A stretch of 14,790 bases of DNA, taken from contig CAZKDJ010000098.1 in assembly GCA_964551295.1 (NCBI GenBank), positions 1 through 14,790 of the forward strand. Direction: 5' to 3'. The notes below the pieces were generated by a model. That model ran no database searches. It was not told the origin of the DNA and saw nothing but the letters and a program-made list of their open reading frames with translations. Within the stretch, counting starts at the first letter, position 1. Every line of letters begins with the position of its first letter. This stretch comes from JAFGED01 sp964551295. Lineage in GTDB: Bacteria; Chloroflexota; Anaerolineae; B4-G1. Both the position numbers and the translations under genes were made by a program. Shown one piece after another: positions 6,656 to 13,775 of the stretch.

Positions 6656-7126
6656 ATGCCACGACGAAATCGTCCGCCAAAGCGAAAAGTCGATCCTGAC
6701 GTCCGTTATAACAGCGTGCTGGTGTCTCAGTTCATCAACGCGCTCATGAAAGATGGCAAGAGGAGTACGGCTGCACGGATCATGTACGATGCAATGGCCA
6801 TGATGGGGGAACGGATGGATCGCCCGCCGCTAGAGGTGCTGGAGGAGGCGATGAAGAACGTCTCGCCGGCATTGGAGGTCAAACCGCGGCGCGTGGGAGG
6901 CTCGACGTACCAGATCCCGGTGGAGGTAACGTCTCGACGTCAGGCTAGTTTGGCGATGCGCTGGCTGGTTGGTGCGGCGCACAATCGTCCCGGCAAGTCT
7001 ATGGCTGAAAAGCTCGGCACCGAGTTGATGGACGCGGCGAACGGCACCGGGACGGCAGTTAAAAAGCGAGAAGATACACACAGGATGGCTGAGGCCAATC
7101 GCGCCTTTGCTCACTACCGGTGGTAG
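6656..7126 (+). CDS. rpsG: 30S ribosomal protein S7
   Basis: A 156-aa S7, the primary assembly protein of the 30S head, which contacts E-site tRNA and mRNA. It has the full family layout: basic N terminus PRRNRPPKRKVDPD, helix region VSQFINALMKDGKRSTA (23-39), the beta-hairpin RRVGGSTYQIPVEV (78-91), RWLVGAA (102-108), and the C-terminal EANRAFAHYRW. The ATG is preceded by GGCAGG. It lies 27 bp after rpsL in standard str order. S7 is the autogenous repressor of this operon in E. coli; whether that holds here is unknown. Confidence 0.98.
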   Translation: MPRRNRPPKRKVDPDVRYNSVLVSQFINALMKDGKRSTAARIMYDAMAMMGERMDRPPLEVLEEAMKNVSPALEVKPRRVGGSTYQIPVEVTSRRQASLAMRWLVGAAHNRPGKSMAEKLGTELMDAANGTGTAVKKREDTHRMAEANRAFAHYRW

Positions 7127-7129
7127 GGG

Positions 7130-7209
7130 TTTCAGATTGCCGGGTTTAGGATTGGGGATTGAGCTGTCGGCTTCAAAATCCGAGATCTGAAATCGACCAA
7201 TCTGAAATC
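7130..7209. repeat. Short AGATT/ATCTGAAATC repeats before fusA
   Basis: The 88-bp rpsG-fusA spacer contains ATCTGAAATC twice (7185-7194 and 7200-7209, period 15). The inverse TTTCAGATT occurs at 7130-7138 and can pair with AATCTGAAA at 7199-7207. GGATT also recurs at about 7149-7160. The 3' pairing arm ends just before the fusA start, so a hairpin could affect initiation. Similar AGATTnGG words occur in the spacers after rpoB (near 5960) and before rpsS (near 13447). Confidence 0.55.
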
Positions 7210-7214
7210 AGGCG

Positions 7215-9302
7215 ATGGGCACACAGAACCCGCTTAGTTACGTACGAAACATCGGCGTCATTGCTCACATTGACGCGGGTAAGACGACGACGACCGAGCG
7301 CATTCTCTTCTACACCGGTCGCATCCACAGGATGGGCAACGTGGATGCAGGTACGACGGTCACAGACTGGATGGCGCAGGAGCGGGAGCGGGGCATCACG
7401 ATCACGGCCGCAGCGGTGACCTGCTTTTGGGATCGTGAGAGGCAGCGTCATCAGATTAACATCGTAGATACACCCGGACATATTGACTTTACCGCCGAGG
7501 TACAGCGCAGCCTGCGCGTTCTCGACGGCGGCATCGTCGTTTTCGACGCGGTCGCCGGGGTAGAGCCGCAATCTGAGACGGTGTGGCGACAGGCGCGCCA
7601 TTTTGGTGTGCCGTTGATCGCCTTTATTAACAAAATGGACAAGCTGGGCGCCGATTTCGCCCACGCAGTCGATACGATCCGTGAGCGACTGGTTGCCAAT
7701 CCAGTGTCGATTCAATTTCCGATAGGTAGCGAGTCCAACTTTCGGGGCGTGGTCGACCTGCTGGAGATGCAGGCCTTTGTGTGGACGGATGAGTTGGGCG
7801 ACTCTTCCGATGTCGTCGAGATACCCGCGGAATTGGCGGACGCGGTGCAAGAGGCGCGCGAGCAGGCTGTCGAGCAGATCGTCGAGACCGACGACGCGTT
7901 GATGGAGCTCTATTTTGAGGGCCAAGATATCCCGGCGGATCGACTGCGACAGGCTCTGCGGCGGGCGACTTTGAGCGGGCGGCTGAACCCGGTTTTGTGC
8001 GGTTCGGCGTTGCGCAACAAGGGTGTCCAGCTCCTGCTTAACGCAGTGGTGGATTACCTGCCGTCGCCGTTGGACATTCCGCCCGTGGAGGGAGTCAATC
8101 CCTACACACAAAAGACAGAGACGCGCTCGGCTGATCCCAGCGAGCAGTTCGCTGCATTGATCTTTAAAATCGCGAGTGATCCCTACGTGGGCCGTCTGGC
8201 CTACTTTCGGGTCTATTCCGGCAGGGTGAAGGTGGGCTCTCGGGTGAGTAACGCCACCAAGAGCCGCAAGGAGCGCATTAGCAAGTTGCTGCGTATGTTC
8301 GCCGATCGCCGGGAGGAGATCCAAGAGATCGGTGCTGGCGACATTGGCGCCACGTTGGGGCTGAAGCACACCTTCACCGGCGACACGTTATGTACGCCCA
8401 GCGGGCCGATCATCCTGGAGTCGATCACTTTCCCGGAACCCGTCATCTCGGTGGCGATCGAGCCCAAAACGACCGATGACCAGGATCGGTTGTCCGAAGG
8501 GCTGGAGCGGCTGGCCGAAGAGGATCCAACCTTCACTATAAGGGTCGACGAGAACACCGGTCAGACGCTGATCTCGGGGATGGGGGAGTTGCACCTAGAG
8601 ATCCTGACCGACCGGCTGCTGCGTGAGTTCAACGTCAGTGGGCGGGTGAGCCGTCCGCGGGTCAGCTACCGGGAGACGATCACGCAGCGGGCCCGGGGTG
8701 AAGGGCTGTTCGACCGGCAGACTGGAGGTAGAGAGCACTTTGGCCACGTGTGGCTGAAGGTTGAGCCGCTGTCTACCGGCGAGAGTTTCCTCTTTCTGGA
8801 CACCACGCGGGGCCAGTTGCCCCCGGAGTATGTCGAGGCGGTCGAGCGGGGCTGCCGCGAGGCAATGGAGAGCGGCGTGCTGGCTGGCTACAGCCTCTTG
8901 AACGTGATGGTGCGACTGCTCGACGCAGAGATGGACGAGGATACATCTTCGGCGTTGGCTTTCAAGGTCGCTGGCGCGACGGCCTTTAACCGGGCGGTGG
9001 AAAAGGCGAGTCCGGTCTTTTTGGAGCCAGTGATGGATCTGGAGGTGGTCGTACCAGATGGATACACTGGCGAAGTGATGGGGGATTTGAACGCTCGAGG
9101 AGCCGAGATTCGAGAGATGGCGTCTCGGGCGGGCAATGTGCAGGCGGTACGCGCTTTCGTCCCCCTGGCAAAGATGTTTGGGTACGCGACCGACCTGCGT
9201 AGCTTGACGCAGGGGCGGGGCACTTTTACGATGGAATTTCATCACTACGAGCAGGTAAATCAACAACGGATGGAAGCCATTTTATATGGCGGAGGCTGGT
9301 AG
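7215..9302 (+). CDS. fusA: Elongation factor G (domain IV tip divergent)
   Basis: A 695-aa translocase GTPase in the canonical str position. The G domain is complete: AHIDAGKT (17-24), RGITI (59-63), DTPGH (85-89), NKMD (139-142) and GSAL (263-266). Domains II-III follow, with EPKTTDDQDRLSEGL and SGMGELHLEI, and the C-terminal AKMFGYATDLRSLTQGRGTF is typical. Domain IV differs from ordinary EF-G: loop I reads GGREHFGHV (504-512) in place of GGRGQYGHV, and loop II reads MDEDTSS (573-579) in place of YHDVDSS, removing the histidine equivalent to E. coli H583, which is known to promote translocation. It may be a divergent housekeeping EF-G or a specialised paralogue (for example an EF-G2 type) in the str locus. 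The SD is poor (AGG only 2 nt from the ATG). An in-frame TGA at 7203-7205 limits the start. Confidence 0.96.
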   Translation: MGTQNPLSYVRNIGVIAHIDAGKTTTTERILFYTGRIHRMGNVDAGTTVTDWMAQERERGITITAAAVTCFWDRERQRHQINIVDTPGHIDFTAEVQRSLRVLDGGIVVFDAVAGVEPQSETVWRQARHFGVPLIAFINKMDKLGADFAHAVDTIRERLVANPVSIQFPIGSESNFRGVVDLLEMQAFVWTDELGDSSDVVEIPAELADAVQEAREQAVEQIVETDDALMELYFEGQDIPADRLRQALRRATLSGRLNPVLCGSALRNKGVQLLLNAVVDYLPSPLDIPPVEGVNPYTQKTETRSADPSEQFAALIFKIASDPYVGRLAYFRVYSGRVKVGSRVSNATKSRKERISKLLRMFADRREEIQEIGAGDIGATLGLKHTFTGDTLCTPSGPIILESITFPEPVISVAIEPKTTDDQDRLSEGLERLAEEDPTFTIRVDENTGQTLISGMGELHLEILTDRLLREFNVSGRVSRPRVSYRETITQRARGEGLFDRQTGGREHFGHVWLKVEPLSTGESFLFLDTTRGQLPPEYVEAVERGCREAMESGVLAGYSLLNVMVRLLDAEMDEDTSSALAFKVAGATAFNRAVEKASPVFLEPVMDLEVVVPDGYTGEVMGDLNARGAEIREMASRAGNVQAVRAFVPLAKMFGYATDLRSLTQGRGTFTMEFHHYEQVNQQRMEAILYGGGW

Positions 9303-9332
9303 TCTAGTCACATCATCCGAAAGGAGCGAAAA

Positions 9333-10547
9333 ATGGCAAAAGAAAAGTTCGAACGTACAAAGCCCCATATCAATGTCGGCACCATCGGGCACATTGACCA
9401 CGGCAAGACGACGCTCACCGCGGCCATCACCAAGACCCTGGCGCTCAAGGGGTGGGCTCAGTCTGTGTCGTATGACGAGGTGGCCAAGGCCGACGCAAAG
9501 ATGTTCCGGCGCGACGCGACCAAGATCCTGACCGTCGCCATCTCGCACCAGGAGTACGAGACGGAAAATCGGCACTATGCGCACATCGACTGCCCCGGGC
9601 ACAGGGACTATATCAAGAACATGATCACCGGTGCGGCGCAGATGGATGGCGCCATTCTGGTCGTCTCGGCAGCCGATGGCCCGATGCCGCAGACGCGCGA
9701 GCACGTGCTTCTTGCTAAGCAGGTGAACGTGCCCGCCATCGTGGTTTTCTTGAACAAGGTCGATCTGATGGAGGACGAGGAGCTGCTGGAGCTGGTCGAG
9801 CTCGAGTTGCGCGAGTTGCTGGATAGCTACGAGTTCCCCGGCGACGAGACGCCCATCGTGCGCGGCAGTGCGCTTCAGGCGCTGCAAAGCGAGAGCACCG
9901 ACCCGGACGCCCCAGAGTACGCGCCGATTTGGGAGCTGATGCGCGTGGTGGACGAGTACATCCCCACGCCCGAGCGGGATGAGGACAAGCCATTCCTGAT
10001 GCCCATTGAGGACGTCTTCTCGATCAAGGGGCGTGGTACAGTGGTCACCGGCCGGGTGACGCGTGGCACGATGATGCCCATGACCGAGATCGAGATCGTG
10101 GGGTTGAAGGAAACGCGCAAGACCGTGGTGACTTCGATGGAAATGTTCCGCAAGACGCTCGACAAGGTCATGGCGGGCGATAACGCCGGCCTGTTGCTGC
10201 GTGGTGTGGATCGGGACGAGGTCGAGCGCGGTCAGGTTATCGCGATTCCGGGGACCATCCACCCGCACACGCACTTTATGTGCGAGGTATACGTCCTGAC
10301 CAAGGACGAGGGTGGTCGTCACAAGGCTTTCTTCTCCGGCTATCGCCCGCAGTTCTACATCCGCACGATGGATGTGACCGGCGAGATCATGTTGCCGGAA
10401 GGCGTCGAGATGGTCATGCCTGGCGATCGCGTCAACATGGAAGTGAACCTAATCCAGCCGGTCGCTATCGAGGAAGGTTTCCGCTTTGCTATCCGTGAGG
10501 GTGGTCTAACTGTTGGCGCAGGCGTCGTTACCAAGATACTAGAATAG
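9333..10547 (+). CDS. tuf: Elongation factor Tu (atypical switch I)
   Basis: A 404-aa EF-Tu, which delivers aminoacyl-tRNA to the ribosome. Seen: P-loop GHIDHGKT (19-26), DCPGH (86-90) with the catalytic histidine H90 (E. coli H84), NKVD (141-144), SAL (179-181), domain II GRGTVVTGRVTRG, and domain III GGRHKAFFSGYRPQF with PEGVEMVMPGD. Switch I is unusual: between YDEV (47-50) and EYET (74-77) it is about 5 residues longer than normal, the conserved RGITI box aligns with KILTV (64-68), keeping only the threonine T67, and the following SHQEYET resumes the family pattern. The residue after DCPGH is Arg rather than Ala. AAAGGAG at 9320-9326 gives a strong ribosome-binding site. Located 30 bp after fusA and 15 bp before rpsJ, as in the str-S10 arrangement. 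Whether a canonical tuf exists elsewhere cannot be seen. Confidence 0.97.
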   Translation: MAKEKFERTKPHINVGTIGHIDHGKTTLTAAITKTLALKGWAQSVSYDEVAKADAKMFRRDATKILTVAISHQEYETENRHYAHIDCPGHRDYIKNMITGAAQMDGAILVVSAADGPMPQTREHVLLAKQVNVPAIVVFLNKVDLMEDEELLELVELELRELLDSYEFPGDETPIVRGSALQALQSESTDPDAPEYAPIWELMRVVDEYIPTPERDEDKPFLMPIEDVFSIKGRGTVVTGRVTRGTMMPMTEIEIVGLKETRKTVVTSMEMFRKTLDKVMAGDNAGLLLRGVDRDEVERGQVIAIPGTIHPHTHFMCEVYVLTKDEGGRHKAFFSGYRPQFYIRTMDVTGEIMLPEGVEMVMPGDRVNMEVNLIQPVAIEEGFRFAIREGGLTVGAGVVTKILE

Positions 10548-10562
10548 GCTGGGAAGCACAAT

Positions 10563-10871
10563 ATGGCCAAGCAGAAGATTCGCATCAGGCTCAAGGCTTA
10601 CGATCATCGCGTGCTCGATGAGTCCGCTAAGCGTATCGTGGAGACGGCAGAACGCACGGGGGCTACCGTAGTGGGACCCGTGCCGCTGCCCACCAAGATC
10701 GAGCGCTTTACTGTTCGCCGCTCGACTTTTATCGATAAAGACTCGCATGAGCATTTCGAGATTCGCACTCACAAGCGATTGATCGACGTGATTGAGCCGG
10801 ACAACAAGACGATCGATTCGTTGATGCGGCTGAATCTGCCGGCCGGTGTGGATATCGAAATTAAGCTGTAG
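10563..10871 (+). CDS. rpsJ: 30S ribosomal protein S10
   Basis: A 102-aa S10, the first gene of the S10 block, here read through from tuf with only 15 bp between. S10 sits in the 30S head and also acts as NusE in transcription antitermination in studied bacteria. Family blocks are intact: IRIRLKAYDHRVLD (6-19), the GPVPLPTKIERFTVRRS segment (38-54) leading into the extended loop, FEIRTHKRLIDV (65-76) and NLPAGVDIEIKL at the C terminus. Length is typical. The ribosome-binding site is weak (GGGAAG). No separate promoter is evident before it, which suggests the str and S10 genes form one transcription unit. Confidence 0.98.
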   Translation: MAKQKIRIRLKAYDHRVLDESAKRIVETAERTGATVVGPVPLPTKIERFTVRRSTFIDKDSHEHFEIRTHKRLIDVIEPDNKTIDSLMRLNLPAGVDIEIKL

Positions 10872-10882
10872 GACGATGCAGG

Positions 10883-10936
10883 ACAATTAAAGAGAGGAGG
10901 AGGGAGAGTTGGATTAGCTCTCTCCTCCAAAATTGT
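10883..10936 (+). promoter_or_regulatory. Long imperfect hairpin between rpsJ and rplC
   Basis: The inner stem is GGAGGGAGAG (10899-10908) with CTCTC (10918-10922) and CCTCC (10924-10928), 10 bp with one bulged T, around the 9-nt loop TTGGATTAG. Outer arms ACAATT (10883-10888) and AATTGT (10931-10936) add 6 bp. No T run follows, so it is not a standard terminator; an mRNA stabiliser, processing site or ribosomal-protein binding site upstream of rplC are possibilities. It is the only substantial structured spacer inside the S10 block. Confidence 0.65.
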
Positions 10937-10976
10937 GCCTGTCGATGGAAAGTGGTGATAGTTGCCCGGGGCCCCT

Positions 10977-10983
10977 GGGGAGG
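10977..10983 (+). promoter_or_regulatory. Ribosome-binding site fixing the rplC start
   Basis: GGGGAGG lies 7 nt before the GTG at 10991 and so decides the rplC start over the in-frame GTG at 10952. It follows a GC-rich run (CCCGGGGCCCC at 10965-10975) that could partly pair with the GGGG and reduce access. Confidence 0.8.
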
Positions 10984-10990
10984 TTTTGGC

Positions 10991-11653
10991 GTGAAGGTAA
11001 TCTTGGGTAAAAAAGTTGGAATGACACAGGTGTTCAACGAGGACGGCGAGGCAGTGCCGGTGACGGTCATCGAGGCCGGCCCGTGCTACGTGACCCAGGT
11101 CAAGACACCCGAACGAGATGGGTACATGGCTGTGCAACTGGGGTTTGACGAAGTAAAGCCTCAGCGGTTGAGCAGTGGTGAGAAGGGACATCTGGAGCGT
11201 AACGGTCTGCCCTCACTGCGCCATCTGCGCGAGATTCGTGTGCGAGAGCTGGACGTGGAGGAGGGGCAGCGCATCTTGGCCGATGTCTTTGAAGTGGGCG
11301 ACTGGGTAGACGTGGTAGGCAACTCGAAAGGCCGTGGGTTCGCTGGCGTGGTCAAGCGCCATGGCTTTGGGGGTGGCCCCAAGACACACGGCCAGTCGGA
11401 TCGGCATCGCGCGCCGGGTTCTATCGGCGCCTGTGCGACGCCTGGTCGCGTGTGGAAAGGGTTGCGGATGGCTGGGCGGATGGGCAATAAACGTATCACG
11501 GCTGCGAGCCAGCGCGTGGAGCTGGTAGACCCAGAGCGAAACTTGTTGGCGGTACGGGGCAGTGTGCCGGGCGCCAACGGCGGTTTGGTCATGGTCAAGC
11601 AAGCGCGCAAGTCGGCAGAGCTGCAGAAGCAGCGTGGCGATCACAGCCTGTAA
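10991..11653 (+). CDS. rplC: 50S ribosomal protein L3
   Basis: A 220-aa L3, an early-assembling 50S protein whose extended loop reaches the peptidyl-transferase centre. Seen: MKVILGKKVGMTQVF at the start, WVDVVGNSKGRGFAGVVKRHGF (105-126), the tip GQSDRHRAPGSIGACATPGRV (134-153), RMAGRMGN and the end NLLAVRGSVPGANGG. Residue A147 takes the place of E. coli Gln150, so the PrmB glutamine-methylation site is absent, as in many non-proteobacteria. The GTG at 10991 is preferred because the family N terminus begins there and GGGGAGG lies 7 nt upstream; an in-frame GTG at 10952 would add 13 residues of unrelated sequence. The preceding gap has a long hairpin. Confidence 0.97.
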   Translation: MKVILGKKVGMTQVFNEDGEAVPVTVIEAGPCYVTQVKTPERDGYMAVQLGFDEVKPQRLSSGEKGHLERNGLPSLRHLREIRVRELDVEEGQRILADVFEVGDWVDVVGNSKGRGFAGVVKRHGFGGGPKTHGQSDRHRAPGSIGACATPGRVWKGLRMAGRMGNKRITAASQRVELVDPERNLLAVRGSVPGANGGLVMVKQARKSAELQKQRGDHSL

Positions 11654-11661
11654 GGAGAGCC

Positions 11662-12297
11662 ATGATCGTTCCGGTGTACAACGTCAAGGGAAAAAAGGTC
11701 GGTGAGGTCGAACTGCGTTCGGACATCTTTGAGGCTCCCGTCAACGTGCAGTTGATGCACCAGGCTTTCGTGCGCCAGATGGCGCACGCCCGCCAAGGGA
11801 CGCACAACACAAAGTCTCGGGGTGAGGTCAGCCTCACCAAGGCCAAGTGGTATCGGCAGAAGGGCACAGGGCGGGCGCGGCACGGCAGCAAGAACGCTAA
11901 TCTGTTCGTCGGTGGTGGGATTGCACATGGCCCCAAGCCGCGCAAGTATACCAAAAAGATGCCGCGCAAGATGCGACGCGCTGCATTGCGCTCGGCATTG
12001 TCGGCTAAGGTGGCCGAGGAGCAGATTGTTATTGTGGATGATCTGGTGATGGAGGCACCCAAGACCAAGGAGATGGTCGAGGTCTTGGAGCGGCTCAAGC
12101 TGGCCCCAAACGGGGCGTCTGAGCGGGTGCTGATTCTGTTGCCGGAGCGCAACGAGTTGGTGGAAAAGTCGGTGCGTAACCTGCCCTGGGTAAAGACGCT
12201 GCGAGCCAGCTATCTCAACATTCGTGATTTGTTGGGATACGGTCGTGTGTTGATGCCCAAGGGTGCGCTAGAAGTCATCGAGAGTATTTTGGGGTAG
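11662..12297 (+). CDS. rplD: 50S ribosomal protein L4
   Basis: A 211-aa L4, a 50S assembly protein. Its long internal loop (about residues 45-98, including KGTGRARHGS at 67-76) lines the peptide exit tunnel. The globular part follows with IVDDLVMEAPKTKEM, and the C terminus has RASYLNIRDLLGY. Length and order are standard. AAGGAGAG just upstream is a good ribosome-binding site, 8 bp after rplC. In E. coli L4 is the autogenous regulator of the S10 operon; no E. coli-like S10 leader is present here because rpsJ directly follows tuf. Confidence 0.98.
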   Translation: MIVPVYNVKGKKVGEVELRSDIFEAPVNVQLMHQAFVRQMAHARQGTHNTKSRGEVSLTKAKWYRQKGTGRARHGSKNANLFVGGGIAHGPKPRKYTKKMPRKMRRAALRSALSAKVAEEQIVIVDDLVMEAPKTKEMVEVLERLKLAPNGASERVLILLPERNELVEKSVRNLPWVKTLRASYLNIRDLLGYGRVLMPKGALEVIESILG

Positions 12298-12303
12298 AGG
12301 GCA

Positions 12304-12600
12304 ATGAATCCCTACGAAATTATTGTACGGCCAATTGATACAGAGAAGACGCGTTATCAGGCCTCGGACTTGGGACAATATGTCTTTGAGGTGCATCCAG
12401 ACGCCAATAAGCACGAGATCAAGCGGGCAATTGAAGAGATTTTTGAGACGGAGGTTGTGTCCGTCAACACGATGATCATGCCGGCCAAGGCCTCCAAGCG
12501 GTATGGACGTGGTCGCCGAGCCGTGCGTCGTTCGCTCTGGAAGAAAGCGGTCGTGACCGTGGCAGAGGGCGAGCGATTGGATTTGTTTGAAGGGGTGTAG
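12304..12600 (+). CDS. rplW: 50S ribosomal protein L23
   Basis: A 98-aa L23, located at the tunnel exit, where trigger factor and SRP dock in studied bacteria. Typical features: IIVRPIDTEKT (6-16), YVFEVHPDANKHEIKRAIEEIF (26-47), VVSVNTMIMPAK (51-62), a basic RYGRGRRAVRRSLWKKAVVTV stretch and a short tail LDLFEGV. Standard length, 6 bp after rplD and 3 bp before rplB, so tightly coupled. Confidence 0.98.
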   Translation: MNPYEIIVRPIDTEKTRYQASDLGQYVFEVHPDANKHEIKRAIEEIFETEVVSVNTMIMPAKASKRYGRGRRAVRRSLWKKAVVTVAEGERLDLFEGV

Positions 12601-12603
12601 AGC

Positions 12604-13440
12604 ATGCCGGTAAAGACGTACAAGCCTACTTCACCCGGTCGACGGGGGATGACGGGATCGACTTTTGAGGAAGTCACGAGCACCGAGCCGGAACGTAGCT
12701 TGTTGCGTCCGCTGAACAAACGGGCGGGGCGCAATACCTATGGGCGGATCACGGTGCGCCATCGTGGCGGTGGACACAAACGCCAGTATCGCGTGATCGA
12801 TTTCAAGCGTGACAAAATCGGTATTCCTGCGCAGGTCAAGAGCATCGAATACGATCCCAACCGCTCGGCTCGTATCGCGCTGGTGGTGTACGCTGATGGC
12901 GAAAAGCGATACATCGTCGCGCCGTTGGGGTTGCAGGTGGGCGATACGGTGATGAGCGGCGGCGATGCCGAAATTCGCGTGGGGAATGCGGTGCCCTTGG
13001 AGCGTATCCCCTTGGGTACGCTGGTGCACAACGTCGAGTTGGCACCTGGCCGAGGAGGGCAGATGGTGCGCTCGGCAGGTACGTCGGCGCAGTTGCTGGC
13101 CAAGGAGGGGCATTACGTGACGTTGCGCCTCCCCAGTGGCGAGATGCGGCTGGTGCGCAAGGAATGCATGGCCACCGTGGGCCAAGTGGGCAACGTGGAT
13201 CACGGCAACGTCAAGTTTGGCAAGGCCGGCCGGAAGCGCTGGCTGGGGTTTCGCCCGGCGGTGCGCGGTTCGGCCATGTCACCTCGCGATCACCCTCACG
13301 GTGGCGGTGAGGGGCGGTCGCCGATCGGTATGCCCAGCCCCAAGTCGCCCTGGGGCAAAAAGACATTGGGCAAAAAGACGCGGCGCAACAAGGCCACCGA
13401 AAAGTACATTGTACGTCGACGTGGTAAGCGAAGACGATAG
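12604..13440 (+). CDS. rplB: 50S ribosomal protein L2
   Basis: A 278-aa L2, needed for subunit association and peptidyl-transferase centre assembly. Conserved parts: KTYKPTSPGRRGMT (4-17), VRHRGGGHKRQYRVIDFKR (51-69), IPLGTLVHNVELAPG (135-149), AGTSAQLLAKEG (158-169), and DHPHGGGEGRSP (229-240) with the histidine H230. The block before it reads GSAMSPRDH where many species have NPVDH; this looks like lineage variation. Near the C terminus a 12-base direct repeat encodes GKKTLGKKT. The start follows rplW by 3 bp. Confidence 0.98.
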   Translation: MPVKTYKPTSPGRRGMTGSTFEEVTSTEPERSLLRPLNKRAGRNTYGRITVRHRGGGHKRQYRVIDFKRDKIGIPAQVKSIEYDPNRSARIALVVYADGEKRYIVAPLGLQVGDTVMSGGDAEIRVGNAVPLERIPLGTLVHNVELAPGRGGQMVRSAGTSAQLLAKEGHYVTLRLPSGEMRLVRKECMATVGQVGNVDHGNVKFGKAGRKRWLGFRPAVRGSAMSPRDHPHGGGEGRSPIGMPSPKSPWGKKTLGKKTRRNKATEKYIVRRRGKRRR

Positions 13441-13466
13441 GGATTACAGATTGGGAGTGTTGAGAG

Positions 13467-13769
13467 ATGTCACGATCACCATTAAAGCGACCTATACCTT
13501 ACGTAGACCCCAAGTTGCTGCGCAAGATCGAGCGCATGAATCAGATGGGTGAGAAGCGATTGATTCGCACGTGGTCTCGTGCCTCAACGATCTTTCCGCA
13601 CATGATTGGGCATACCATCGCCGTGCACGACGGGCGTCGTCACGTGCCGATTTACATCACGGAAGAGATGGTTGGACACAAGCTGGGTGAGTTTGCACCC
13701 ACGCGTACTTTCCGTGGGCACATCGTCCGAGAGAGAAAAAGCCGGGTACGGCCGGTTGAAGGAGAATAG
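13467..13769 (+). CDS. rpsS: 30S ribosomal protein S19
   Basis: A 100-aa S19, a head protein that binds 16S rRNA with S13 near the A-site tRNA. Seen: PYVDPKLLRKIERMN (11-25), IRTWSRASTIFPHMIGHTI (33-51), VHDGRRHVPIYITEEMVGHKLGEFAPTR in the core (53-80) and TFRGHIVRERK. Slightly longer than the 92-93 aa of many bacteria because of a charged C-terminal tail. ATG 13467 is preceded by GGGAG and GAGAG. The 26-bp spacer after rplB contains GGATTACAGATTGGGAG, similar in wording to the spacer upstream of fusA. Confidence 0.98.
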   Translation: MSRSPLKRPIPYVDPKLLRKIERMNQMGEKRLIRTWSRASTIFPHMIGHTIAVHDGRRHVPIYITEEMVGHKLGEFAPTRTFRGHIVRERKSRVRPVEGE

Positions 13770-13775
13770 GTAGCT

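Noticed and set aside
7173..8369. Long minus-strand ORF (398 aa) opposite fusA
   Set aside because: Antisense shadow of a conserved gene; low-complexity composition and no recognisable domain.
10952..10990. Earlier GTG start for rplC
   Set aside because: The added 13 residues are not part of L3, and the strong SD at 10977-10983 serves GTG 10991.
13351..13380. Direct repeat at the end of rplB as a mobile or regulatory repeat
   Set aside because: It encodes the normal lysine-rich GKKTLGKKT tail of L2, so it reflects protein sequence.
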